Shown: piece after piece, positions 40,958-51,734 of the stretch | How positions within the stretch are numbered: position 1 is the stretch's first letter | Layout of the letters: every line of letters begins with the position of its first letter | Assembly: GCA_013791855.1 (NCBI GenBank) | Contig: VMTA01000009.1 | Location: forward strand, 35,486 to 99,485 | Source of the DNA: Sideroxydans sp. | GTDB lineage: Bacteria > Pseudomonadota > Gammaproteobacteria > Burkholderiales > Gallionellaceae | Direction of reading: 5' to 3' | Length of the DNA stretch: 64,000 bases | The notes under the pieces: generated by a model | Told to the model about the DNA's origin: nothing | Databases searched by the model: none | What the model saw: the letters and a program-made list of their open reading frames with translations, nothing else | Program-made: the position numbers and the translations under genes

Positions 40958-43266
40958 TGACGAAAAAGAAAAAAAGCATCCGCGAACTCGACCCCTTCCT
41001 GGAGCGCGAACGCGAACAATACGAACATCCGCTGCCTAGCCGCGAATACATCCTGCAGATTCTGGCCGAGAAGGGCGTGCCGCTGGAACAGGACGACCTG
41101 ATCGCGCTGCTGCAGATCGAGCACGACGAAGAAGAGCTGTTCATCCGCCGTTTGCGCGCTATGGAGCGCGACGGACAGACCATGCGCAACCGCAAGCGCG
41201 CCATCTGCGTGATGGACAAGCTGGACTTGATCAAGGGCAAGGTACAGGGCCATCCGGACGGATTCGGCTTTCTGGTCCCCGAAGACGGCAGTGCCGATCT
41301 GGTGCTGAGCGCCAAAGAGATGCACAACGCTTTGCACGGCGACACCGTGATGGCGCGTGTCGCGGGCGAAGACCGCCGTGGTCGACGCGAAGCCAAGATT
41401 GTCGAAGTGCTGGAACATGCCAACACGCGTGTCGTCGGCCGACTGTATGAAGAGCACGGCATCCAGTTCGTGGTTGCCGAGAACCGCCGTATCAGCCAGG
41501 ACTTTCTGGTGGCAGCAGGCAGCGTGGGCGGGGCCAAGGCCGGCCAGGTGGTCATTCTGGAGATACTGCAACAGCCTTCCAAGCATGCGCAGCCTATCGG
41601 CCGCATCGTCGAAGTGCTGGGTAACTATGCAGACCCCGGTATGGAGATCGAGATCGCGCTGCGCAAGCACGATCTGCCCAACGAGTTCCCGCACGATGCC
41701 AAACATCAGGCTGAGCGATTCGCACCCGTGGTGCAACCGTCCGACTATGCCGGCCGTGAAAGTGTGAAGCATCTGCCGCTGGTCACCATCGACGGTGAGA
41801 CGGCGCGTGACTTCGACGATGCGGTGTATTGCGAGCCGAGCGGAAGCGGGTACCGGCTGGTTGTGGCCATCGCCGACGTAAGCTCATATGTGCAATCGGG
41901 CGACGCGCTGGATATGGAGGCGATCAATCGCGGCAATTCCGTGTATTTCCCGCGCCGCGTGATCCCCATGTTGCCGGAGGAATTGTCCAATGGTCTGTGT
42001 TCGCTGAACCCGAACGTGGACCGTCTGTGCATGGTGTGCGATATGCAGATCAGCGCAGAGGGCGAGATCGGTAAATATCGCTTCTATCCTTCGGTGATGT
42101 TCTCGCACGCCCGCCTGACCTATACCCAGGTGGCCGACATGCTGGCCAACCCGAAAGGTGAGGACGCGCAGAAGTACGCGGAAGTCTTGCCGCACATCAA
42201 CAATCTGTACAAACTCTTCCAGACTTTGCTGCAGGCACGCGCGAAACGCGGCGCTATCGATTTCGAGACGGTCGAGACGCAGATGATCTTCAACGAGCAG
42301 GGCAAGATCGAAAAGATCGTGCCGGTGATCCGAAACGATGCACACAAACTGATCGAAGAATGCATGCTGGCGGCCAACGTGTGCGCGGCAGACTTTTTGA
42401 CGGAACATAAACATCCGGTGTTGTACCGCGTGCACGAAGGCCCGACGCCTGAGAAGCTGGAAACGGTGCGCGAGTTCTTCAAGGAATTCGGTCTGCAACT
42501 GGGCGGCGGCGACGATCCGCAGGCGTCCGACTATTCGGCCTTGCTGAAGCAGATCAAGGGCCGTCCGGATGCCGGTTTGCTGCAGACCGTGATGCTGCGA
42601 TCGCTGCGCCAAGCCGTGTACGCACCGGATAACAACGGTCACTTCGGTTTGGGTTATGAGGCCTACGCGCATTTCACCTCACCCATCCGTCGCTATCCGG
42701 ACTTGCTGGTACACCGTGCCATCAAAGCCGTGCTGGAAAACAAGCAGTACAAACCCAAACTTAAGTGGGCTGAGCTGGGCGTGCATTGTTCGATGACCGA
42801 GCGCCGCGCCGACGACGCGACACGCGATGTCGAAGCCTGGCTCAAGTGTTTCTATATGCGCGACCATCTGGGCAGCGTATTCGCCGGAACCATCTCTTCG
42901 GTCACCGGCTTCGGCCTGTTCGTGTCGCTGGACGATCTGTATGTCGAAGGTCTGGTGCACGTGTCCGAACTCGGTGCGGACTATTACCATTTCGATGCGA
43001 CCAAACACCAGATGTTGGGCGAACGCACGGGTAAGCGATACCGCTTGGGTGATCGCGTGCATGTGAAGGTAGTGCGCGTGGATATGGAAAGCACCAAGAT
43101 CGACTTCGTGCTGGAAGGTGAACCGCAATCAAGCGGTTCCAGCGAGTCCGGTGTTGATGTGGGCGCTTGGAGCGGTGCCAAGAAGAAGACAGTGAAGGCC
43201 GCCCCGTCCGAAAAGCATGCAAAGCCTGCAGGCAAGAGCGGCAAAGGAGCGAAGCGCCATGGCTGA
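40957..43266 (+). CDS. rnr: Ribonuclease R
   Basis: The 769-residue 3'-to-5' exoribonuclease degrades structured RNA. It has N-terminal HTH/cold-shock domains (GKVQGHPDGFGFLVPED), the RNB catalytic domain with the acidic DGETARDFDDAVY motif, a C-terminal S1 domain (FAGTISSVTGFGLFVSLDDLYVEGLVHVSEL) and a lysine-rich tail. Weak AGGA lies upstream of ATG 40957. The rlmB start overlaps the stop by 8 bases, a widespread pair. Confidence 0.97.
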   Translation: MTKKKKSIRELDPFLEREREQYEHPLPSREYILQILAEKGVPLEQDDLIALLQIEHDEEELFIRRLRAMERDGQTMRNRKRAICVMDKLDLIKGKVQGHPDGFGFLVPEDGSADLVLSAKEMHNALHGDTVMARVAGEDRRGRREAKIVEVLEHANTRVVGRLYEEHGIQFVVAENRRISQDFLVAAGSVGGAKAGQVVILEILQQPSKHAQPIGRIVEVLGNYADPGMEIEIALRKHDLPNEFPHDAKHQAERFAPVVQPSDYAGRESVKHLPLVTIDGETARDFDDAVYCEPSGSGYRLVVAIADVSSYVQSGDALDMEAINRGNSVYFPRRVIPMLPEELSNGLCSLNPNVDRLCMVCDMQISAEGEIGKYRFYPSVMFSHARLTYTQVADMLANPKGEDAQKYAEVLPHINNLYKLFQTLLQARAKRGAIDFETVETQMIFNEQGKIEKIVPVIRNDAHKLIEECMLAANVCAADFLTEHKHPVLYRVHEGPTPEKLETVREFFKEFGLQLGGGDDPQASDYSALLKQIKGRPDAGLLQTVMLRSLRQAVYAPDNNGHFGLGYEAYAHFTSPIRRYPDLLVHRAIKAVLENKQYKPKLKWAELGVHCSMTERRADDATRDVEAWLKCFYMRDHLGSVFAGTISSVTGFGLFVSLDDLYVEGLVHVSELGADYYHFDATKHQMLGERTGKRYRLGDRVHVKVVRVDMESTKIDFVLEGEPQSSGSSESGVDVGAWSGAKKKTVKAAPSEKHAKPAGKSGKGAKRHG

Positions 43267-44002
43267 GTCACGCATCATCCACGGCTTCCATGCCGTCACG
43301 GCACGCATACGCCAGAACGCCGACAGCGTGCTGGAAGTCTTTGTCGATCCGCAGCGCAAGGATCCGCGCGCGCGCGATCTGCTCAAGCTTGCGGAGAGCA
43401 ACGGTGTACGAGTGATCCAGGCGGATTCCAAGCGTCTGGATGGCATGGCGGGCAATGCGCGTCATCAAGGCGTCGCCGCCCGCGTCGATGCGGCGCTGAA
43501 GGTGCAACATCTGGACGATGTGCTGGAAACACTGACCGAGCCGGCGCTGCTGCTGGTGCTGGACGGCGTGCAGGATCCGCACAATCTGGGCGCATGCTTG
43601 CGCAGTGCCGATGCCTTTGGCGTGCATGCAGTGATCGCGCCAAAAGATCGCGCCGTGGGTATCAATGCCACGGTGGAGAAGGTCGCCTGTGGTGCAGCGC
43701 ATACCGTGCCCTTTATCACGGTCACCAATCTGGCACGTACCCTGCGCGAATTGCAGGAGCGCGATATCTGGGTGGTCGGCATGGACGGAGAAGCCGAAAC
43801 CACACTGGGCGAAGTCAAGCACAAGGGCGGCATCGCACTGGTACTCGGAGCAGAAGGCGAAGGCATGCGACGCCTGACGCGCGAAACCTGTGACCAACTG
43901 GCCCGCATTCCGATGATGGGCAGTGTGGAGAGCCTGAACGTGTCGGTCAGCACAGGCATCTGCCTGTATGAAGCCAGAGCGATGAGGGCAGCAGGGGAAT
44001 AA
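43259..44002 (+). CDS. rlmB: 23S rRNA (guanosine-2251-2'-O)-methyltransferase RlmB
   Basis: The 247-residue SpoU-family enzyme has the N-terminal substrate-binding domain (IIHGFHAVTARIRQ) and the knotted SAM domain with LLVLDGVQDPHNLGACLRSADAFG, LVLGAEGEGMRRLT and SLNVSVSTGICLYE. ATG at 43259 is the family-typical start; a frame from 43217 would add residues read in rnr. Confidence 0.96.
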   Translation: MAESRIIHGFHAVTARIRQNADSVLEVFVDPQRKDPRARDLLKLAESNGVRVIQADSKRLDGMAGNARHQGVAARVDAALKVQHLDDVLETLTEPALLLVLDGVQDPHNLGACLRSADAFGVHAVIAPKDRAVGINATVEKVACGAAHTVPFITVTNLARTLRELQERDIWVVGMDGEAETTLGEVKHKGGIALVLGAEGEGMRRLTRETCDQLARIPMMGSVESLNVSVSTGICLYEARAMRAAGE

Positions 44003-44007
44003 TCACC

Positions 44008-44232
44008 ATGAACGACGCCATGCAGAAATTCGATTTCTCGATACGCACCCGCGATGGGCAGCATATCGTCAGCGTGGTGATCTCAGGTCGTGATCAACAG
44101 GATGCCGAGCGCAAGTTGAACCAGATGTATCGCTATTGCGAAGTGCTGACTTGCGAGATCCGCAAACAAGATGACCACCGGCCACAGCAGGCGATCTCGG
44201 TGGAAGATATCATCACGCTGATATCTAAATAA
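44008..44232 (+). CDS. Small uncharacterised protein (74 aa)
   Basis: The protein (MNDAMQKFDFSIRTRDGQ...) looks real: it begins 5 bases after rlmB, AGGGGA lies upstream, and codon use matches neighbours. It has a predicted beta-beta-alpha pattern (FSIRTRDGQHIVSVVISGRDQQDAERKLNQMY) with one conserved-looking CEVLTCEI stretch carrying two cysteines. I do not recognise a family. It converges on the ParA-like gene with 5 bases between stops. Confidence 0.65.
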   Translation: MNDAMQKFDFSIRTRDGQHIVSVVISGRDQQDAERKLNQMYRYCEVLTCEIRKQDDHRPQQAISVEDIITLISK

Positions 44233-44237
44233 GTCGC

Positions 44238-45005
44238 TTATTCGATGAAGCCGTCTGCAAGCAACTCGTCAAGCAGGGCATCGTAATCCTGCGCGCCGCG
44301 GCTGGTCGGGGCGTGTTCGAAGATGGTTTTGTTCAGGGCAGGGCTCTCGGCCAGGCTCACATTCTCTGCGATATAGGTCTTGCATACGTCTGTGCCGAAC
44401 AGCGCTTGTGCCTGTTCCAGCACGTCCCATGCCATGCGACGTCTGCGGTCGAAACGTGTAAGCAGGTAGCGGCGGGCGACACGCCTTTTCAGAACAGGCT
44501 CGAGCGCATTGAGCGTCTTCTCGATCTGTTTGGCACCCTGCAGTGAAAGATGGTCGGCCGAGATGGGCACGACCAGTCCACTGCTGGCGAAGATGGCATT
44601 CAGCGACATGACACCGATCAGGGGACTGCAATCCATGATCAGGGGGTTCTCGGCCGAGCCGAACCGTTCTGCTTTGATCGCCGCATTCAGCCTGTTCACC
44701 ACGTTGAAACCCTTGCCATAGAGGACGTCCACTTTGGCCAGTTCGTTGTGGGAAGGGATCAGAGTGATGCCGCTGTCCGAGGTGCGCAGCAAATCACGCA
44801 ACGGACGGTTGAGCTGGAACAAGGACAGCAGCGTCTCGTGGCCGTTGCGTGCGGTAGTTCCGGTGATGGAACTGAATTGGGCTTGCGGGTCGAGATCGAA
44901 AGCGTGCGGTTGGCGACCGCGCTTGTGCAGTGCGGCGGCAAGGTTCAGTGCAGTGGTGGTTTTACCGACGCCGCCCTTCTGGTTGAATACGGCAATGATG
45001 CTCAT
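44238..45005 (-). CDS. ParA/MinD-like ATPase
   Basis: The 255-residue protein has the deviant Walker A KGGVGKTT (residues 11-18), a switch I DLDPQAQ and LIMDCSPLIG as Walker B/switch II region. ParA proteins position DNA or protein cargo on the nucleoid or membrane. No ParB gene or parS-like repeats are nearby, so this is an orphan ParA, not the chromosomal partition pair. Its gene follows the cyclic-nucleotide-binding gene by 6 bases and the two probably form an operon. Confidence 0.88.
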   Translation of the reverse strand: MSIIAVFNQKGGVGKTTTALNLAAALHKRGRQPHAFDLDPQAQFSSITGTTARNGHETLLSLFQLNRPLRDLLRTSDSGITLIPSHNELAKVDVLYGKGFNVVNRLNAAIKAERFGSAENPLIMDCSPLIGVMSLNAIFASSGLVVPISADHLSLQGAKQIEKTLNALEPVLKRRVARRYLLTRFDRRRRMAWDVLEQAQALFGTDVCKTYIAENVSLAESPALNKTIFEHAPTSRGAQDYDALLDELLADGFIE

Positions 45006-45011
45006 GGATGA

Positions 45012-45509
45012 TTAGCGCAGCAGCTCCTCGATCTTGCGGTTGGCCTGCTGCAGCTTGCGGAACAGTGCATTGAGCAATGCCTTGTCCATATAAGTGCGGC
45101 TCTCGCCCAGCAGTTTTCCGATATCGGCTTTCTTGATCTCGGCGGCGATCACTTCGCCTTGAGCGATCACAGTGGCCGAACGCGATGCGGCCTCGCCGGC
45201 AAAGAAAGTGCTTTCGCCTATACATTCGCCGCTATGGATGACGGCTACCTCGTTGTCGCGCACATGCACACTGGCACTTCCAAACAGAATGACGAAGAAC
45301 GAGCTGATCTCTTCGCCTTCCGAAGTCAGCTTGTCGCCTTCGACGAAAGTATGGATGGTCGCCAGTTCGGCGATGGGGCGCAGTTGTTCGCTGGGTATAG
45401 GGTCGAAGAAAGAGCACTTGCGGATCTCATTGAAACTATCCGAAGCGACATCGTCGAGACGTTGTGTGAAGCTGGCTAGGCTGGCCTGTATCGCATCAAT
45501 TTCATCCAT
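45012..45509 (-). CDS. Cyclic-nucleotide-binding domain protein
   Basis: The 165-residue protein is almost wholly one cNMP-binding domain (about 28-140: FFDPIPSEQLRPIAELATIHTFVEGDKL, then GECIGESTFFAGEAASRSATV). There is no DNA-binding helix-turn-helix, so it is not a full CRP-like regulator. A helical tail ends it. In the cassette the arginine-bearing ASRSATV is preserved, consistent with nucleotide binding. It may act as a regulatory partner of the ParA-like ATPase encoded downstream; that link rests only on gene order. Confidence 0.88.
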   Translation of the reverse strand: MDEIDAIQASLASFTQRLDDVASDSFNEIRKCSFFDPIPSEQLRPIAELATIHTFVEGDKLTSEGEEISSFFVILFGSASVHVRDNEVAVIHSGECIGESTFFAGEAASRSATVIAQGEVIAAEIKKADIGKLLGESRTYMDKALLNALFRKLQQANRKIEELLR

Positions 45510-45600
45510 TGGAACCTCCGCTGCTATTTACGTTTGCGCGCAACTTATCACATGACGCCCGCCCTGTCTTGAGTCCTGTGCTTGCGTTAGACTTCACACC

Positions 45601-46479
45601 ATGAAAATCGACCATCCATGGCAACGGAAAAGTTTGCTGGCATCGTTCCCATTCCTTCCCTTGCATGAGTATCTGGCAAGGTTGCCTGCTGAAAACTTTC
45701 CCACGCTGGCGGACTACAACGCCCTGCTGCCGGGCGGAGAGGATGCGATATGCGTGAGGAATGGGAAGCCACTGCGTTTCGTAGCGCAGGACTACGGCAA
45801 ATTGGCATTCGAAGCCAGGTACGAACCCCGTTGCTATCTGCAGGGGGAGGTACAGACCCGCGATGGAAATTGGCACGATCTGTTCAATGCGCTGGTCTGG
45901 TTCGCCTTCCCGGCAGCCAAGCGTGCCATCAATGCCCGCCATTATGCGGCGCTGACCTCTGGGGCAGATACGGAAGGTCGCAGCGAACGCGGTGCGGTAC
46001 GCGACATGAACACCCTGTTCGATGAATCGGGCGTGGTCGTGCCCTATGCGGATGACAGCATGGCCGATCTGTTGCTCAATTTTTACTGGAAACAACTGTT
46101 CTGGCAGAGAAGGTCCGAGATAGGCCGCAGCATGGATTTCTATCTGTTCGGTCACGGCCTGTATGAAAAGGTGCTCAACCCCTACATCGGCCTGACCGGA
46201 CAAGGATTGTTGCTGAAAGTAGAGCGCGACTTCTTCGATCTGCCGCTGCCGCAGCGCCTGCAAAGGCTAGATGAATCCATAGCGAGATATCTGGACGATC
46301 CGGCGCATTGCCTGACGACGCAAGAGCTGACGCCAGTGCCGCTGCTCGGCATACCGGGTTGGACGGCAGAGAATACGCAGGAAACTTACTACGACAACAC
46401 GGATTATTTCCGCCCCGGCAGGCAGCGACGCGCGCAATGCACGCCGCTCAATACCGCACCTTCGAGTGTCGCCGGATAG
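45601..46479 (+). CDS. DUF3025 family protein
   Basis: The 292-residue protein matches the DUF3025 pattern: FPTLADYNALLPGG, a central WHDLFNALVWFAFPAAKRAINARHYAAL and the C-terminal IPGWTAENTQETYYDNTDYFRPGR. The function is unknown. Its last 25 codons after the normal family end overlap the 3' end of hpnE on the other strand by 76 bases. Confidence 0.88.
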   Translation: MKIDHPWQRKSLLASFPFLPLHEYLARLPAENFPTLADYNALLPGGEDAICVRNGKPLRFVAQDYGKLAFEARYEPRCYLQGEVQTRDGNWHDLFNALVWFAFPAAKRAINARHYAALTSGADTEGRSERGAVRDMNTLFDESGVVVPYADDSMADLLLNFYWKQLFWQRRSEIGRSMDFYLFGHGLYEKVLNPYIGLTGQGLLLKVERDFFDLPLPQRLQRLDESIARYLDDPAHCLTTQELTPVPLLGIPGWTAENTQETYYDNTDYFRPGRQRRAQCTPLNTAPSSVAG

Positions 46480-47705
46480 TCTCCCGCCGTATAGTCTCCT
46501 GCCAGCAACAGGCGGGGCAGGGTGGTCTGTTGAGCAGGGCGTTTCAGGTTTGGCGCACAGCAGAAGGTGGCGCGTTTTTCGGCGATGACCTTGCGCCACA
46601 GCGGCGCTGTGGTGATGCCGAACTCCTCGCGTAACTCAACGACCACTTTCTCCGCCAGTGCTTCCTGATCCAGTTGCTGATGGATACCTTCCGCGCTGAT
46701 CACGGCTGCGAGCAAGCCGTGCTGTCCCGCGATACTTCCCTTGTCGAACAACCACTGGCTGAAACGTTGGTGCAGGCCGATCATGGGGTGCGGCAGCCGC
46801 ACTTGCGCGGGATATTGCAGATACACGGTATAGATAGGCTGTTGTTCCAGCGCGGCGATCTGTCGCACCGTTTCCGCCAGTTCTGGCAGGTGGCGCAAAA
46901 GTCTTTCGGCCGCAGCAGGAGACGCTGCGCAGATCACATGACTGAAACGTTGTGTACCTTGCGCGGTCTGCAGTGCGATACCGTCGCTGTCCGGAATGAT
47001 CGTATCCACCCCGCAGGAAAGTTGCACCCGGCCGCCATGCCGCTCGATGAAGGCTGCAGCACGCTGCGGAAACAGCGCGGTGAAGTCGAGGCGGGGCAGC
47101 AGCATGTCGCTGTCGGCGCGCTTGCGGTTCAGCGCATCGCGCAACACGTTGAGCAGCACCTGTGCTGAAGCCTTGCTGATCGGGGTGTTCAAAGCGGCGA
47201 TGGTCAGCGGCTCCCAGAACTTCAGGGTCAGACCGGCATCTTGGCCGTGCTGCTTGAGCAATTCGGCAACTGTCATGTCCTGCGGCAAGCAGAAGTCCAT
47301 GGCGCGTAAGGCGAGCATGAAGTGTGCAGCCTTGATCCTTTCGCGCCAGCTCAGACCTTTTGCATTGAGCAACGCGAACAACAGATGCAGCGGGGCGGGC
47401 AGACGGGGGGCGCGCAATTCAAGATGCTGATGCAGGTCCAGCTGCAAAGGCAGGCGCAGGAAATCGCGTTCGATATCGCCGCCGACCAGCTCGATCAGGC
47501 GCAGGGTCTCGCGGTAACAACCGAGTAGAAGATGCTGGCCGTTGTCGAGTTGCGTGTCGTGGTAAGCGACACCCCGCGCCCGCCCGCCCAGTTGTTTGGC
47601 GCTCTCGAACACGGTAACAGGAATACCGGCGGCAGCGAGTTCGGCTGCAGCAGCCATTCCGGCATAGCCACCGCCGATGATGCCGACCTTCAATTCTGCA
47701 GCCAT
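46404..47705 (-). CDS. hpnE: Hydroxysqualene dehydroxylase HpnE (squalene-associated FAD protein)
   Basis: The 433-residue flavoprotein performs the last step from hydroxysqualene to squalene. The dinucleotide fold GIIGGGYAGMAAAAELAAAGIPVTVFES is at the N-terminus, followed by GGRARG. The C-terminal FAD segment is LLLAGDYTAGDYPATLEGAVLSG. ATG at 47705 overlaps the end of hpnD by 16 bases; a frame extending to 47771 adds unrelated residues. It ends the dapC-hpnE run. Confidence 0.93.
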   Translation of the reverse strand: MAAELKVGIIGGGYAGMAAAAELAAAGIPVTVFESAKQLGGRARGVAYHDTQLDNGQHLLLGCYRETLRLIELVGGDIERDFLRLPLQLDLHQHLELRAPRLPAPLHLLFALLNAKGLSWRERIKAAHFMLALRAMDFCLPQDMTVAELLKQHGQDAGLTLKFWEPLTIAALNTPISKASAQVLLNVLRDALNRKRADSDMLLPRLDFTALFPQRAAAFIERHGGRVQLSCGVDTIIPDSDGIALQTAQGTQRFSHVICAASPAAAERLLRHLPELAETVRQIAALEQQPIYTVYLQYPAQVRLPHPMIGLHQRFSQWLFDKGSIAGQHGLLAAVISAEGIHQQLDQEALAEKVVVELREEFGITTAPLWRKVIAEKRATFCCAPNLKRPAQQTTLPRLLLAGDYTAGDYPATLEGAVLSGVHCARRCLPGRK

Positions 47706-48523
47706 GCCTTGATGGCGAGCCTCAGCTTGTAGGCGGGCCCCAGCGAGACGCGTTCTTTCAATACGTGGCAACCGCTACGCTCGACTTCATCCAGCACTGC
47801 GCGGTAGATGGCGGCCATGATCAGTCCGGCACGCTGGGCTTTGCGATCGGCGGCAGGCAGGTGGTCGAACGCCTGCTGATAGTAACGTCGGGCACGTTCG
47901 ATCTGGAACGCCATCAGCTTCTGGAAGTTTTCCGACTCGCGCGCATTGAGGATGTCGGCGGCGGTCACACCGAACTGTTGCATCTCGTCCATCGGCAGAT
48001 AGATGCGGTTGCGGCGGGCGTCTTCACCCACGTCGCGGATGATGTTGGTGAGCTGGAAGGCGATGCCGAGGTCGTGCGCATATTTCAGTGTCTCGCGGTC
48101 CGTGTAACCGAAGATCTCGGCCGACAGCAGGCCGACCACCGAGGCGACACGGTAGCAATACAACTGCAGAGACTTGAAATCGGCGTAGCGCGGCTGGTCG
48201 AGATCCATCTCCATGCCGTCGATGATCTCCAGCAGGTGTTCCTGTGGCAACTGGTAGCGCGTGACGACCGGCACCAGCGCCTGACAGACCGGGTGGGTAG
48301 GTTTGCCGCCATAGATCGCCGCCACCTCGTTGCGCCACCAGTTGAGCGTGGTGCGCGCGACATTGGCATCCGAACATTCATCCACCACGTCGTCCACCTC
48401 GCGGCAATAGGCGTACAGCACCGTCATGGCCTCGCGCCGCTCCTTGCTCAGGATGCGGAAGCTGCTGGTGAAGCTGGAGCCGCTCTGCTTGACCTTGTCC
48501 AGGCAGTATTCGTATGGATTCAT
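47690..48523 (-). CDS. hpnD: Presqualene diphosphate synthase HpnD
   Basis: The 277-residue enzyme joins two farnesyl diphosphates into presqualene diphosphate. The two aspartate-rich motifs of squalene/phytoene synthases are visible: YCREVDDVVDE and the second DVGEDARRNRIYLP region. It works with HpnC and HpnE, whose genes flank it. Confidence 0.93.
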   Translation of the reverse strand: MNPYEYCLDKVKQSGSSFTSSFRILSKERREAMTVLYAYCREVDDVVDECSDANVARTTLNWWRNEVAAIYGGKPTHPVCQALVPVVTRYQLPQEHLLEIIDGMEMDLDQPRYADFKSLQLYCYRVASVVGLLSAEIFGYTDRETLKYAHDLGIAFQLTNIIRDVGEDARRNRIYLPMDEMQQFGVTAADILNARESENFQKLMAFQIERARRYYQQAFDHLPAADRKAQRAGLIMAAIYRAVLDEVERSGCHVLKERVSLGPAYKLRLAIKAWLQN

Positions 48524-48529
48524 TGCGCT

Positions 48530-49339
48530 TCAGAAGGGGGCTGATTTGGCCAGCATGATAACCCAGTCATGCGGCTTCAAAACCGGGCGACGGTTGAACA
48601 TGTCGTAGTCTGCGGACTCAAGCTTGTCGAGGATACGCAGTCCGCCCTGGATGATCATGCGCATCTCCAGCCCGATGCGTCCGCTGAGGATGCTGCCCAG
48701 CGGTTTGCCAGACAGCATCAATGCGCGTGCGCGATCAACTTCGAACTTCATCAGGGCACGCCAATTGTCGTCGCTGCGGCCTGCGGCGATCTGCGCCTCA
48801 GTCACCCCGAAGCGGGTGAGGTCATCCTGCGGCAGATAGACGCGGCCTATTGCCCAGTCCTTGGCGACGTCCTGCCAGAAATTGATCAGTTGCAGCGCGG
48901 TGCAGATGGCATCGGAATACGCGATGTTCACCGGCGTTGCTTCTTCGTACAGATGCAACAGCAGATTGCCTACTGGGTTGGCCGAGCGGCGGCAGTAGTC
49001 CAGCAGTTCGTCGTAGTTCGCATAACGTTTCTTGACCACATCCTGCGAGAAGGCGTCGAGCAGATCATGCAAGGGTTGCATGGGCAGGGCGTGTGCCTGT
49101 ATCTCGCCGGCGAGATGCTGGAACAACGGCAGGAACGGTGTCTCGCCGTTGGCGATATGCGTCAGCTCATCACGGAATTCGTCCAGCTGTCGCAGGCGCT
49201 CATCATTATTCAGCTCACCTTCGTCGGCGATGTCGTCTGCCGCGCGGGCGAAGTGATAGATCGCCGCCACCGGCTTGCGCAAGCGGCGGGGCATGAGAAT
49301 CGAAGCGACGGGAAAATTCTCGTAGTGATCTACAGACAT
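48530..49339 (-). CDS. hpnC: Hydroxysqualene synthase HpnC
   Basis: The 269-residue squalene-synthase-like enzyme converts presqualene diphosphate to hydroxysqualene. Motifs are FARAADDIADE and the second QDVAKDWAIGRVYLPQDD. ATG at 49339 touches the stop of prmB (TGATG). The three-gene route HpnCDE is the bacterial alternative to a single squalene synthase and usually serves hopanoid synthesis; squalene-hopene cyclase is not in the window. Confidence 0.92.
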   Translation of the reverse strand: MSVDHYENFPVASILMPRRLRKPVAAIYHFARAADDIADEGELNNDERLRQLDEFRDELTHIANGETPFLPLFQHLAGEIQAHALPMQPLHDLLDAFSQDVVKKRYANYDELLDYCRRSANPVGNLLLHLYEEATPVNIAYSDAICTALQLINFWQDVAKDWAIGRVYLPQDDLTRFGVTEAQIAAGRSDDNWRALMKFEVDRARALMLSGKPLGSILSGRIGLEMRMIIQGGLRILDKLESADYDMFNRRPVLKPHDWVIMLAKSAPF

Positions 49340-50244
49340 CAAGGAAGATCGTTCTTGTGCAACAGGAATACGAATTCACCGCCTGCCGTGACATCCAGCC
49401 AGGTGAATGGGATATTCGGATAAGCAGCTTCCAGCACATCTCGATTGTGTCCGATCTCGACCACCAGTATGCCGTTCTCGGTCAAGTGCTCGCCAGCCTG
49501 CTGGAGGATGATGCGTGTGGCATCCAGTCCGTCCGTGCCGCTACCGAGCGCCAGTTCCGGCTCGTGCTTGTATTCCTGCGGCAGTGCGGCGACGGATGGC
49601 GCGTCGACATAGGGCGGGTTGCTGATGATGAGGTCGTATTTGCGACCGTCCAGTTTGGCGAACAGGTCGGACTCGATTAGTTCGATGCGCTCGTCCAGGC
49701 CGTAGTCGGTCACGTTGTACTGGGCAACATCCAATGCGTCTGCGGACAGATCGACAGCGTCGATGATGGCATGCGGAAAGGTTTCGGCAGCAAGGATGGC
49801 CAGGCAGCCGCTACCTGTGCACAGGTCCAGCACACTGTTCACTTGCTCGGCATCCTCGATCCAGGGGAACAGACCTTCCCGCAGGAGTTCTGCGATGAAT
49901 GAACGCGGCACGATGACGCGCTCATCGACATAGAACGAGTGATCACCCAGCCAGGCTTGCTGGGTCAGATATGCAGCCGGGAGACGCTGGTCGACGCGCT
50001 TCTCGATGATATTGAGCACCTCATAGATCTCGGATTGCGTCAGTCGCGCATCCATGTAGGGTTCCAGTTCTTCTAGCGGCAGGTGCAGCGTGTGCAGGAT
50101 GAGGTAGGCGGCTTCGTCCACTGCGTTTTCGCTGCCGTGTCCGAAGAACAGCTTGGCTTCATTGAAACGGCTGATGGCGAAACGGAAGCAGTCGCGCACC
50201 GTCCGGAGCGAGGTGCTTGCCTCGGAGAAATGATTGATGTCCAT
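49339..50244 (-). CDS. prmB: Ribosomal protein L3 N5-glutamine methyltransferase PrmB
   Basis: The 301-residue SAM enzyme has a helical N-terminus, the SAM motif VLDLCTGSGCLAILAAE and the glutamine-binding NPPYVD. The N-terminal sequence (about 90 residues) and the dapE neighbourhood favour PrmB over the release-factor enzyme PrmC. Confidence 0.93.
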   Translation of the reverse strand: MDINHFSEASTSLRTVRDCFRFAISRFNEAKLFFGHGSENAVDEAAYLILHTLHLPLEELEPYMDARLTQSEIYEVLNIIEKRVDQRLPAAYLTQQAWLGDHSFYVDERVIVPRSFIAELLREGLFPWIEDAEQVNSVLDLCTGSGCLAILAAETFPHAIIDAVDLSADALDVAQYNVTDYGLDERIELIESDLFAKLDGRKYDLIISNPPYVDAPSVAALPQEYKHEPELALGSGTDGLDATRIILQQAGEHLTENGILVVEIGHNRDVLEAAYPNIPFTWLDVTAGGEFVFLLHKNDLP

Positions 50245-50256
50245 TGCGCAGGTTCC

Positions 50257-51733
<1,477 letters not shown>

Positions 51734-51734
<1 letters not shown>

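Noticed and set aside
44238..45005. Chromosome partition system (parAB with parS)
   Set aside because: No ParB-like gene is adjacent and no parS-like palindromes were seen, so the ATPase is treated as an orphan ParA.
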